From assembly GCA_002314885.1 (NCBI GenBank), contig DCHT01000056.1, positions 19,236 through 33,478 on the forward strand: a DNA stretch of 14,243 bases. Reading direction: 5' to 3'. The position numbers were made by a program, and so were the translations under genes. The notes under the pieces were generated by a model that had not been told where the DNA came from, ran no database searches, and was given only the letters and a program-made list of their open reading frames with translations. Below are positions 4,995 to 12,796 of this stretch, one piece after another (position 1 is the stretch's first letter; the number at the start of each line of letters is the position of its first letter). Origin of the DNA: Bacteroidales bacterium UBA1745. Lineage in GTDB: Bacteria; Bacteroidota; Bacteroidia; Bacteroidales; UBA932.

Positions 4995-6416
4995 CTACCT
5001 GACACTGACGAGCATCTTCTCGATGTCGCTGACGTACTGTTTGAAGACCCTGTCCGTCTCGATGAGGTCGCTGACGGTCGAGCAGGCGTGAAGCACTGTC
5101 GCGTGGTCTTTGCCGCCGATTTCGGCACCGATGGTCGAGAGGGAGCAGTTGATGAGGTTCCTGGAGAGGAACATCGCGATCTGCCTTGCCTGGACGATCT
5201 GGCGCTTGCGGGACTGGGAGAGCATCGTCTCCCTGGTGATGTTGAAGTACTCGCAGACAACCTGCTGGACCTTGTCGATCGTGAGTTCGTTCTTCTCCTC
5301 GCTGACGATCTTGCCAGTGATCTGCTCGGCCAGCTCGACCGTGATCTCCCTGTGGGAAAGGGTCGCGTTGGCGATGAGCGAAATCAGGGCACCTTCCAGC
5401 TCGCGGAAGTTCTTCTTCACGCGGGTTGCGAGATAAACCAGCACGTCGTCCTTCAGCTGCACGCCCTCGCGGAAGCTCCTGGAGCGGAGCATAGCGAGCC
5501 TGGTAGCGAAATCCGGAGCCTGGAGCTCCACAGAAAGTCCCCATTTCAGACGGGAGAGAAGCCTCTCCTCGAAATTCTTGAGGTCCACCGGCGCACGGTC
5601 TGATGTGAAGATCAGCTGCTTGCCGTTCTGGTGGAGATGGTTGAAGATGTGGAAGAACGCATTCTGGATGCCTGGGGAAGAAAGTTCCTGGATGTCATCG
5701 ATGATGAGGACGTCCATCTTCATATAGAAGGCCAGGAAGTCAGTGAGTTTGTTCTTCACGTTCACCGCGTCCATATACTGCGTCTTGAGCCTGTTGGCCG
5801 GTACGTAGAGTACGACGAGGTCCGGATTCTGCTCCTTGATGGCGATGCCTATCGCCTGAGCGATGTGTGTCTTGCCGAGGCCTGGGCCGCCAAAAAGGAA
5901 CAATGGGTTGAACATTGTCTTGCCTGGGTTGGCGGCAATGGTCTTGCCGGCGGAAACAGCCATCTTGTTGCACTCCCCTTCAATCAGGTTGTTGAAGCAA
6001 TAGACGCTGTTCAGGTTGGACTTCACGTTCAGCCTCGTGATGCCCGGATACACGAACGGACCCGGATTCACCGCAGGAGAATAGTGAGAAACCTGGATGG
6101 ACTTATTAGCTGGTGGGTTAGTATGAGATGCAGGATACTGCATAGCCGGCTGCTGGGAAACAGGTTTCACACGGTAGATCAGCTTTGCATCTGCTCCTAT
6201 CTCTCTGCGAAGCACTTTCACAAGCACATCGAGGAAATATGTTTCCAGATACTCTCTGAAGAACTCAGAAGGCACCTCGAGGGTCAGGGTACTATCCACC
6301 ATAGCGCAAGCCTTGAGGGGCTTGAACCAAGTGGAAAACTGCGCTGGCTCGATGATATTCTCTATCACCTTGAGGCAGTTTGCCCACACCTGAGTATGTC
6401 GTTCAGTTGTCGTCAT
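4995..6416 (-). CDS. dnaA: Chromosomal replication initiator protein DnaA
   Basis: DnaA binds origin DNA as an ATP-dependent filament, melts it and loads the helicase. The 473-residue protein has all four domains: domain I (1 to about 84, WANCLKVIENII), a poorly conserved linker (about 85-135), the AAA+ domain with Walker A GGPGLGKT at 176-183, Walker B VLIIDD at 236-241, sensor 1 LIFTSD at 268-273 and sensor 2 NFRELEGAL at 336-344, and the DNA-binding domain IV (about 378-473). The DnaA signature near 429-443 reads IGAEIGGKDHATVLH. The start is ATG at 6416 and the stop is TAG, followed at once by a terminator. It is not next to dnaN or rpmH. The upstream region is AT-rich, and I saw no good promoter beyond a CATCTTTG near-match at 6472-6465. 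Identification is very secure. Confidence 0.98.
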   Translation of the reverse strand: MTTTERHTQVWANCLKVIENIIEPAQFSTWFKPLKACAMVDSTLTLEVPSEFFREYLETYFLDVLVKVLRREIGADAKLIYRVKPVSQQPAMQYPASHTNPPANKSIQVSHYSPAVNPGPFVYPGITRLNVKSNLNSVYCFNNLIEGECNKMAVSAGKTIAANPGKTMFNPLFLFGGPGLGKTHIAQAIGIAIKEQNPDLVVLYVPANRLKTQYMDAVNVKNKLTDFLAFYMKMDVLIIDDIQELSSPGIQNAFFHIFNHLHQNGKQLIFTSDRAPVDLKNFEERLLSRLKWGLSVELQAPDFATRLAMLRSRSFREGVQLKDDVLVYLATRVKKNFRELEGALISLIANATLSHREITVELAEQITGKIVSEEKNELTIDKVQQVVCEYFNITRETMLSQSRKRQIVQARQIAMFLSRNLINCSLSTIGAEIGGKDHATVLHACSTVSDLIETDRVFKQYVSDIEKMLVSVR

Positions 6417-6711
6417 TGAAATCTGGTCATTGGAAATTGGGGATAGTTCCCCTTATCACGTTTGCAAAGATGAGGAAAAAAAACTCACAAAAAATTCTTT
6501 TTGCTATTGCAATTATATAAATTTTTACTTCAAGTGAAATGCTTTACAAAACTTTCAAAGCAATAATTCAAATAATTGATATTCAGTTAGTTAAGGCATT
6601 ACAAAATACGCTAATTGCGTGATTGTAAGCAAGTTAGTTATTTTGAATAGTTCTAAACTGAATACTGAAACCATATCACGCTCTCACAGCGTCCAGTGGC
6701 CGATTAGTCCC
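6417..6711. other. AT-rich 295-bp intergenic region upstream of dnaA
   Basis: Positions 6481-6660 hold only 45 G+C of 180 bases (25%) by hand count, against roughly 60% in neighbouring dnaA. The region should contain the dnaA promoter, but no full TTTG-N19-TAnnTTTG match is present. It includes a direct repeat AGTTAGTTA (6585-6593 and 6632-6640), a widely spaced 9-bp inverted repeat TATTCAGTT/AACTGAATA (6580-6588 and 6656-6664), and a weak ACGCT/AGCGT hairpin (6678-6692) just past the amidase stop. No TTATCCACA-type DnaA box was found. It could serve as a DNA-unwinding region, but that is only inference. Confidence 0.6.
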
Positions 6712-7842
6712 CTATTTCTTGAAATATTTGACCGTTTCGCCCTCGATTTTGACCATAAAACAGTCAGGAAAATCTTTTGAAATTCTGTGATAGAAGTTTT
6801 CAACTTCATCAACATTTTCCGACTCGCCGAGCACGTACTTGTAAACTTTTCCGGTCGGATAAATGGTCGCACGGTTCTTCTTGAAGAAAGGATCCGTAGC
6901 CCCCAGAAGCCTGGTCGAAGTCGAAACCTGAACGCCATAACGGGTCGTATTAGTCTTAACTTCAACTTCATTTGAAGTAGTGGAAGTATTTGTGTCAGAA
7001 ATAGTTTCTTTGTTGTAGTTCAAGCTTTTGTTATACTCATCCTTGAACTTCAGGAAGGCCTGGAACAGAGCCTCTGCTATCTTCTCACGTCCCTCTTCTG
7101 TCGTAATGACATCCAGGTCACCCTTGTTGGAAATGAAGCCCATCTCGAAGAGCATCGCCGGCATAGTAGTTTTCCACAGTACGTAGAAAGGATCCTGTGA
7201 GATGCCCCTGTTGACAGTTATGGCACCTGCCTTGTCCATCTGCTCGTTGACCAGCTGAGCGATGTTCATACTCTGCTCGTAGAATGCATTCTGCATCAGA
7301 GTAAAGAGAATGCTCGACTCCGGGTCGCTAGGATCGAAGCCCGCATATTTGGTGGAATAGTCATCCTCCATCATAATCACGGAGTTCTCCCTCTTGCAGA
7401 CATTGAGGTTTCCTGCGAAGGTGTCCCTACCCTTCTTGCTGGACTGGCCGAGTATATGAGATGAGAATCCGTTGGCGGAAGTCGCATCCACGGCATTCAC
7501 GTGTATTGAAAGAAAGAGGTTCGCCTTGTTGCGGTTTGCGACGGCGGCGCGCTCGTCGAGAGTGAGGTACACGTCCTTGGACCTTGTATATACGACCTTG
7601 ACATCCGGACAGTTCTCCTTGATCTTGTCGCCGAAAAGAGTGGCAACGGAGAGGGCGATGTCCTTCTCGTAGGTCTTCTGATCCTTGCTGACGCAGCCCG
7701 GATCTTTGCCTCCGTGGCCGGCATCGATACAAATGGTCCTGAATTTGATAGCATCTTGTGCGCTCACCGAACTGGTCGGTGCAACGAAGAAGATGGCAAA
7801 TGCAACTATATATATACCTATATTATATATAAAGGACCTCAT
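6712..7842 (-). CDS. N-acetylmuramoyl-L-alanine amidase (Amidase_3) with C-terminal SPOR domain
   Basis: This enzyme cleaves the amide bond between MurNAc and the stem peptide, typically while daughter cells separate. The 376-residue protein begins with a signal peptide (hydrophobic at about 7-22, likely cleavage after VSA at 28), placing it in the periplasm. The zinc and catalytic residues of the Amidase_3 fold are present: H43 in DAGHGG, E59 in YEKDI, H114 in SIHVNA and E233 in LFEMGF. A threonine/asparagine-rich linker (about 280-300) leads to a SPOR-like domain (about 301-374, from TRYGVQVS), which usually targets denuded septal glycan. The stop is TAG and the start ATG at 7842. It is transcribed away from lptD and lies upstream of dnaA on the same strand across 295 bp. 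The role is AmiC-like, but I cannot assign an E. coli-style symbol. Confidence 0.93.
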   Translation of the reverse strand: MRSFIYNIGIYIVAFAIFFVAPTSSVSAQDAIKFRTICIDAGHGGKDPGCVSKDQKTYEKDIALSVATLFGDKIKENCPDVKVVYTRSKDVYLTLDERAAVANRNKANLFLSIHVNAVDATSANGFSSHILGQSSKKGRDTFAGNLNVCKRENSVIMMEDDYSTKYAGFDPSDPESSILFTLMQNAFYEQSMNIAQLVNEQMDKAGAITVNRGISQDPFYVLWKTTMPAMLFEMGFISNKGDLDVITTEEGREKIAEALFQAFLKFKDEYNKSLNYNKETISDTNTSTTSNEVEVKTNTTRYGVQVSTSTRLLGATDPFFKKNRATIYPTGKVYKYVLGESENVDEVENFYHRISKDFPDCFMVKIEGETVKYFKK

Positions 7843-7857
7843 AGGCGGTGTCTCAAT

Positions 7858-7888
7858 TTTGTTTATTGTCTAATTAGTCGTACTTTTG
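7858..7888 (+). promoter_or_regulatory. Bacteroidota promoter for lptD
   Basis: TTTG (7858-7861), a 19-nt spacer and TACTTTTG (7881-7888) form a full match to the TTTG-N19-TAnnTTTG signature. Transcription from about 7894 would leave a leader of about 19 nt before the TTG start, which supports that start. Confidence 0.75.
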
Positions 7889-7895
7889 TAGATTG

Positions 7896-7903
7896 CAAAA
7901 ATA
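7896..7903 (-). promoter_or_regulatory. Candidate -7 element for the amidase gene
   Basis: TATTTTTG on the minus strand (7903-7896) matches TAnnTTTG, but no TTTG-like -33 element lies at the expected 19-21 nt. The leader would be about 50 nt. It sits between the -7 element and the start codon of lptD, so the two divergent promoters would interfere or be co-regulated. Confidence 0.4.
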
Positions 7904-7912
7904 TAAAATAAT

Positions 7913-10798
7913 TTGCGTAAATATCACCTCATAGCGATTCTTCTGTTCTTCTTGTTGGGAACGGCGTCCACTTTTGCACAGGACAGCCGCAGTACCAGGA
8001 GGAGCAGGAAGACACCTACTGTACAGGTCGACAGTTCCCTGCTGGAGCTGTCTGATTCCCTCATTGCAGTACGTGATTCAATCGCGCACGTGAGGGATTC
8101 GCTGCACAGGGCTGATTCCATCTTCCGCCGCGACTCCATCGATATGCTCCACAAGAGTTCCCTCGAAAGGCCTGCCTTCACCGAGGCGAAGGACTCCATA
8201 ATCGAGGACTTCAGCGCCGGCCACAGGGTCATCTACTACTATGGCGGATGTACTGTCACCTACGGCACGATGAAGCTGACGGCTGATTATATGGAATACA
8301 ACCTGGACAATTCCACGCTGTATGCACGAGGTAGCAAGGACCCTGCCACAGGCGAGTCTATCGGCAATCCTGTGATGGAAGATGCCGGAAAAACCTACCA
8401 GATGGAGGAATTGCGCTACAATTTCGAGACCCGCAAGGCCAGGATCAGCAATATGGTCACCACCGAGGAGGACGGTCTGATACACGGCAAGAACATCAAG
8501 ATGATGCCGGACAATTCGATCAATATGACGAAGGGCCGCTACACCGTCTGCGACTGCGAGCATCCGCACTACTACCTTGCCCTGACCGCCGCCAAAGTGA
8601 TCACGAAACCGACCCAGAAGACGGTGTTCGGACCTGCCTACCCTGTCATTGAGGACGTTCCGCTGCCTATCGGTCTGCCTTTCGGCTTCATTCCGAAGCG
8701 TCCTGACCGAGCCACGGGCTTCCTGATGCCGTCCTTCGGTGAGGAAACTTCCCGAGGCTTCTATCTGCGTGATATGGGTATGTACTTCGTCATCGGCGAC
8801 TATTTCGACATTTCCCTCACCGGAGACATCTACACCCTCGGTTCCTGGAGCGTGGACGTGAACTCGCGTTACAAGGTCAACTACAAGTGCAACGGTAGCT
8901 TCGGCATCACCTACTCAAATGACCAGACGGGTGAACGAGGCAGTACTGACTTCTTCCAGACCAAGAACTTCGGTCTCAAATGGAGCCACTCGCAGGACCC
9001 TAAGGCCAGACCTGGTACTTCCTTCACCGCATCGGTGAACTTCTCCAGCCCGTCCAACAGCAAGTACAACTCCCACAGCGTCAACGAGGCTCTCCAGAAC
9101 CAGATCTCATCATCCGTCTCATATTCGAGAAACTGGAACGGCAAGTTCAACCTGTCAGTCAATGCACTGCACAGCCAGAACTCCAGGGATAGTTCCTACG
9201 CCTTCACCCTGCCTAACGTGACCTTCTCCGTCAGCCGCTTCTATCCTTTCAAGCGCAAGAACCGCGTCGGAAAGGAGAAGTTCTACGAGAAGTTCTCACT
9301 CGGCTACAGCACCTCCTTCCAGAACAAACTCAACTTCAAAGTATCTGATTTCCAGGCTGTTGAACTTGACCCTGATACGGGTCTGCCAATCATCAACCCG
9401 GAAACTGGCTACACTTCGAAGGTATTCAGCAAGGACTCTCTCTGGACCAAGTTGCCTGGCAAGATCAACAGCGGTATGTCCCACAGCTTCCAGATCGGCC
9501 TGCCTAGCTTCACCCTCTTCAAGTACCTGAACTTCTCCCCTAGCCTCAGCTATGGTATGAACTGGCACTTCAGCAAGGGAGACAAGCACCTCGAGGACGT
9601 ACTGGACAAGAGCGGCAATCCAGTCCTCGTGACCGACTCGGATGGCAATATGGTGCACGCCCAGCAGGTTGTGACCAACACCGGCACCGCATTCAATGCA
9701 TTCGGCATCACCCACACCTATTCGGGAAGTATGTCGATGAGTACGCGACTCTACGGTATGTACAACTTCGGCAAGCAGCACAAGCTGCAGGCCATCAGAC
9801 ACGTGGTTTCGCCTTCCATCTCCCTCTCCTACAGTCCGGAGAAAGGCACCCGCTTCAACGGCTGGCGCACCCTGGAAGGCTACTATGACTCATACGGAAA
9901 GTACCATCAGCCGCTCGACTACAACATCTACAACGTAAGTACCCACAACTCGAATTCCGCGCCTGGCAAGGGCCAGAACGGCTCTATGAGCATCTCCATA
10001 GGCAACAACTTCGAGGCAAAGGTACGCGACCTCCGCGACACCACGGGCAACGGTACAAAGAAGGTCAAGCTGCTCGACCAGCTGAACTTCAACACCAGCT
10101 ACAACTTCCTTGCTGACTCATTGAGAATGAGCAATATAGGCATTACTGCTTCAACTTCCATTTTCGGTAAAATCAGCATCTCCGGTAACCTCAATTTCGA
10201 CCCATACGCAGTCAACGAGAGAGGTGTGAAGTACAACAAGTTCGCCGTAACTCAGGGCCAGGGCCTCCTGCGCCTCACCAATGCCAGTGCATCCGTTTCC
10301 TACTCCATTTCGGGCGACGGCAAGATCAACGGCAACGACGGAGGCGGCGGAGCGACAGGCGGTGCAAGCGGCTACAACCGCATCTACTACCACCCTATCA
10401 CGGGCGAATATATCCCTGGCGGCTACGTATATTATATGAACCCGAACTCTCCTTGGTCGCTGAGTTTCAACTATTCATATAGTTACAGCCGCTCATATCA
10501 GTACACGAACAACGAACTGATTACCAAGCACAGGCACACGCAGACGCTCGGTATTTCAGGCAACATCAAGATTACCCCTGCCCTTTCCATCAATGCGAGC
10601 TCGGGTGTCGACCTTATGGCTATGAAACTGACGACGACTCAGATTTCGGCCACCTACGACCTTCATTGCTTCAATATCTCAGTTTCCTGGGTGCCTACCG
10701 GTACCTGGCAGTCCTGGAACTTCCAGATTGCCGCGAACGCCGCAGCCCTCGCCGACCTGTTGAAGTACAAGAAGAGCAGCTCTTACTGGGACAACTAA
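7913..10798 (+). CDS. lptD: LPS-assembly protein LptD-like outer membrane beta-barrel
   Basis: LptD forms the outer-membrane barrel that inserts lipopolysaccharide delivered by the Lpt bridge. The 961-residue protein begins with a signal peptide (hydrophobic at about 6-20, cleavage near TFA|Q), then a region with regularly spaced DS pairs (residues about 41-80, period 6-7). The OstA-like beta-jellyroll (about 104-205, GGCTVTYGTMKLTADYMEY) contacts LPS. GRYTVCDCEHPHYYL and the proline-rich PLPIGLPFGFIPK follow, then a long barrel of alternating aromatic strands. A glycine-rich loop (about 806-816) interrupts the barrel near its C-terminal end, and the protein ends in SSSYWDN. The start is TTG: an in-frame TAA lies two codons upstream and no ATG is near. 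It faces the divergent amidase gene and precedes rho. Bacteroidota LptD is diverged from the E. coli protein, so the family is secure but the mechanistic details are inferred. Confidence 0.92.
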   Translation: MRKYHLIAILLFFLLGTASTFAQDSRSTRRSRKTPTVQVDSSLLELSDSLIAVRDSIAHVRDSLHRADSIFRRDSIDMLHKSSLERPAFTEAKDSIIEDFSAGHRVIYYYGGCTVTYGTMKLTADYMEYNLDNSTLYARGSKDPATGESIGNPVMEDAGKTYQMEELRYNFETRKARISNMVTTEEDGLIHGKNIKMMPDNSINMTKGRYTVCDCEHPHYYLALTAAKVITKPTQKTVFGPAYPVIEDVPLPIGLPFGFIPKRPDRATGFLMPSFGEETSRGFYLRDMGMYFVIGDYFDISLTGDIYTLGSWSVDVNSRYKVNYKCNGSFGITYSNDQTGERGSTDFFQTKNFGLKWSHSQDPKARPGTSFTASVNFSSPSNSKYNSHSVNEALQNQISSSVSYSRNWNGKFNLSVNALHSQNSRDSSYAFTLPNVTFSVSRFYPFKRKNRVGKEKFYEKFSLGYSTSFQNKLNFKVSDFQAVELDPDTGLPIINPETGYTSKVFSKDSLWTKLPGKINSGMSHSFQIGLPSFTLFKYLNFSPSLSYGMNWHFSKGDKHLEDVLDKSGNPVLVTDSDGNMVHAQQVVTNTGTAFNAFGITHTYSGSMSMSTRLYGMYNFGKQHKLQAIRHVVSPSISLSYSPEKGTRFNGWRTLEGYYDSYGKYHQPLDYNIYNVSTHNSNSAPGKGQNGSMSISIGNNFEAKVRDLRDTTGNGTKKVKLLDQLNFNTSYNFLADSLRMSNIGITASTSIFGKISISGNLNFDPYAVNERGVKYNKFAVTQGQGLLRLTNASASVSYSISGDGKINGNDGGGGATGGASGYNRIYYHPITGEYIPGGYVYYMNPNSPWSLSFNYSYSYSRSYQYTNNELITKHRHTQTLGISGNIKITPALSINASSGVDLMAMKLTTTQISATYDLHCFNISVSWVPTGTWQSWNFQIAANAAALADLLKYKKSSSYWDN

Positions 10799-10803
10799 TT
10801 TAG

Positions 10804-10833
10804 TTGCAGTCTCAAGTTTTATTGCTATATTTG
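10804..10833 (+). promoter_or_regulatory. Bacteroidota promoter for rho-mnmE
   Basis: TTG (10804-10806), a 19-nt spacer and TATATTTG (10826-10833) match the -33/-7 signature. Transcription would begin at about 10838-10840, just at the start of the hairpin described next, with a leader of about 38 nt. Confidence 0.7.
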
Positions 10834-10836
10834 CAG

Positions 10837-10861
10837 TGTTCCAATCGGAACATCGCTTTTT
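10837..10861 (+). terminator. Hairpin plus T-run between lptD and rho: lptD terminator or rho leader element
   Basis: TGTTCC (10837-10842) pairs with GGAACA (10847-10852) around AATC, followed by TCGC and five T residues (10857-10861). It may end lptD transcription, form a stem at the 5' end of rho mRNA, or act as an attenuator. The stem is short, so function is unproven. Confidence 0.45.
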
Positions 10862-10876
10862 CCCTTTATTTTACAT

Positions 10877-12796
10877 ATGCACAGTATTTTCGAGCTTAAG
10901 GAAAAGCCATTGGAAGAACTTCAGTCAATGGCAAAAGACCTTGGGATTAACGCCAAGGAAATCAAGAAGGCTAATTCAGCACAGGAATTGACATATCTCA
11001 TTATGGACGCAGAGGCAGCAAACGATGCCAAGAACGCCCCTGAGCGTGCTCCAAAGCAGCGTAGACCACGTGTGAAGAAGACCGTGGAAAAGCCAGCGGA
11101 GGCAGCTGTAAAGGAATCTGCTCCGGCAAAGGAAGCAGCTCCGGCTCCGGAGGCAAGCAAGCCAGTCGAGGCGAAGGCCGAAGAGGCAGCCGCACCGCAG
11201 CCTAAGAAGCGTGGTCGCAAGCCTAAGGCAGCCGCAGAGGCCGCTCCGGTTGCGGAGCCAGCAGCAGAGGTGAAGGCTGAGCCTACAAAGGCTGAGACTA
11301 AAGCAGAAACCCCTGCCCCAGAGGCACCAGCACAGGAAAATGCCCCTAAGCAGCGTCAGAAGAGACAGCGCGTAAAGCAGCAGGCAGAGCCTGTCGCAGC
11401 TGAAGAAGTCAAGGCAGAAGCTGCTCCGGAAGCAGAGCAGAAGCCAGCCATCCCATCAGTCGAGGAACTCCGCAGGAGAAACCGCCCGGGCGGAAACCAG
11501 GAGCAGCCTCAGAAGAATGAGAATCAGCAGCAGAACAACCGTCAGAACAACGAGAACCGTCGCGACCGCCAGAACAAGCAGAACGGCGAGCAGAATCAGC
11601 AGAACCAGAATAATCAGCCAAAGCAGCCTAAGATCGTATTCGAAGGCACTGTGGAGGCCACAGGCGTGCTCGAGGTTATGCCTGACGGCTACGGATTCCT
11701 CCGTTCAGCCGACTACAATTATCTGAACTCCCCTGACGACATCTACGTTTCTCAGCAGCAGATCAAGTTCAATGCGCTCAAGACAGGTGACACCGTACGC
11801 GGCGAGATCCGTCCTCCGAGAGAAGGTGACAAGTTCTTCCCTCTCGTGAAGATCAACTCAGTCAACGGCCGCAGCCCTGAGTTCATCAGGGACCGTGTTC
11901 CGTTCGACTTCCTCACCCCTCTCTTCCCTGAGGAGAAGTTCAACATCCTCGGCCACGGCCATCAGACCGATCCGTCCTGCCGTATCGTGGATATGTTCGC
12001 ACCTATCGGAAAGGGTCAGCGCGGTCTTATCGTGGCTCAGCCAAAGACTGGTAAGACAATGCTGCTCAAGTCGATAGCCAATGCGATCGCTGACAATCAC
12101 CCAGAGGTTTACGAGATCGTGCTCCTCATCGACGAACGTCCTGAGGAGGTTACCGACATGGCCCGCAGCGTAAAGGCAGAGGTTGTCGCCTCCACCTTCG
12201 ACGAGCCTGCAGAACATCACGTGAAAGTGGCCAATATGGTGCTTGAAAAGGCCCGCAGACTTGTAGAATGCGGCCACGACGTTGTCATTCTCCTCGACTC
12301 CATTACCCGTCTTGCACGTGCCTATAACACCGTTCAGCCTGCTTCAGGCAAGATTCTCTCAGGTGGTGTGGATGCAAATGCCCTCCAGAAACCTAAGCGT
12401 TTCTTCGGTGCCGCACGTAACATCGAAGGTGGCGGATCCCTCACTATCATCGCAACCGCCCTCACTGAGACCGGTTCCAAGATGGACGATGTCATCTTCG
12501 AGGAATTCAAGGGTACAGGCAATATGGAGCTTCAGCTCGACCGCACCCTCTCCAACAGGCGCATTTTCCCTGCTGTCAACGTGGTTCTCTCCGGCACTCG
12601 CCGCGACGACCTCCTCTACGACCGCGGTCAGGCTGCAAGAATCTGGATTCTGCGCAAGCTGCTTGCTGATATGAACCCTACTGAGGCTATGAACTTCATG
12701 CTTCAGCTGATGGATGAGCACAAGACCAACGAGGATCTGCTCGACAATATGAGCAAGGTCAGCCCACGTGACGCCAAGTATTACGATACTTATTAA
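10877..12796 (+). CDS. rho: Transcription termination factor Rho with a large disordered N-terminal insertion
   Basis: Rho is a hexameric RNA translocase that binds C-rich nascent RNA and ends transcription. This copy has 639 residues against about 420 in E. coli. The Rho_N helical domain (about 1-45) is followed by about 200 low-complexity residues: Ala/Glu/Lys/Pro-rich (about 48-190), then Asn/Gln-rich (30 of residues 201-250 are N or Q). The cold-shock RNA-binding domain follows (about 252-330, GVLEVMPDGYGFLRS and LNSPDDIYVS), then the ATPase with Walker A AQPKTGKT at 387-394, Walker B DVVILLDS at 468-475, the Q-loop region SGGVDANALQKPKRFFGAAR and the C-terminal SGTRRDDLLYD. An AT-hook-like KKRGRKPK lies at 110-117. 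The insertion is typical of Bacteroidota Rho. mnmE follows with overlapping TAATG, so translation is probably coupled. Confidence 0.97.
   Translation: MHSIFELKEKPLEELQSMAKDLGINAKEIKKANSAQELTYLIMDAEAANDAKNAPERAPKQRRPRVKKTVEKPAEAAVKESAPAKEAAPAPEASKPVEAKAEEAAAPQPKKRGRKPKAAAEAAPVAEPAAEVKAEPTKAETKAETPAPEAPAQENAPKQRQKRQRVKQQAEPVAAEEVKAEAAPEAEQKPAIPSVEELRRRNRPGGNQEQPQKNENQQQNNRQNNENRRDRQNKQNGEQNQQNQNNQPKQPKIVFEGTVEATGVLEVMPDGYGFLRSADYNYLNSPDDIYVSQQQIKFNALKTGDTVRGEIRPPREGDKFFPLVKINSVNGRSPEFIRDRVPFDFLTPLFPEEKFNILGHGHQTDPSCRIVDMFAPIGKGQRGLIVAQPKTGKTMLLKSIANAIADNHPEVYEIVLLIDERPEEVTDMARSVKAEVVASTFDEPAEHHVKVANMVLEKARRLVECGHDVVILLDSITRLARAYNTVQPASGKILSGGVDANALQKPKRFFGAARNIEGGGSLTIIATALTETGSKMDDVIFEEFKGTGNMELQLDRTLSNRRIFPAVNVVLSGTRRDDLLYDRGQAARIWILRKLLADMNPTEAMNFMLQLMDEHKTNEDLLDNMSKVSPRDAKYYDTY

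Noticed and set aside
4504..5091. Open frame of 195 codons on the plus strand between pepD and dnaA
   Set aside because: It runs antisense into the dnaA 3' end, and its repeated GAVLV-LLLRQN segments are only translations of palindromes A2 and A4. Composition is basic and irregular with no recognisable domain.
5088..6419. Long plus-strand frames antisense to dnaA (5088-5603 and 5631-6419)
   Set aside because: They are complementary shadows of the dnaA coding frame. The 5631-6419 frame begins inside dnaA and has no domain-like pattern.
6678..6692. ACGCT/AGCGT hairpin as the amidase gene terminator
   Set aside because: The stem is only 5 bp, and no T-run follows it on the minus strand.
7806..7831. 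TATATA-rich simple repeat as a regulatory or phase-variable tract
   Set aside because: It lies inside the amidase signal-peptide codons, is interrupted, and encodes a normal hydrophobic Ile/Tyr-rich segment.
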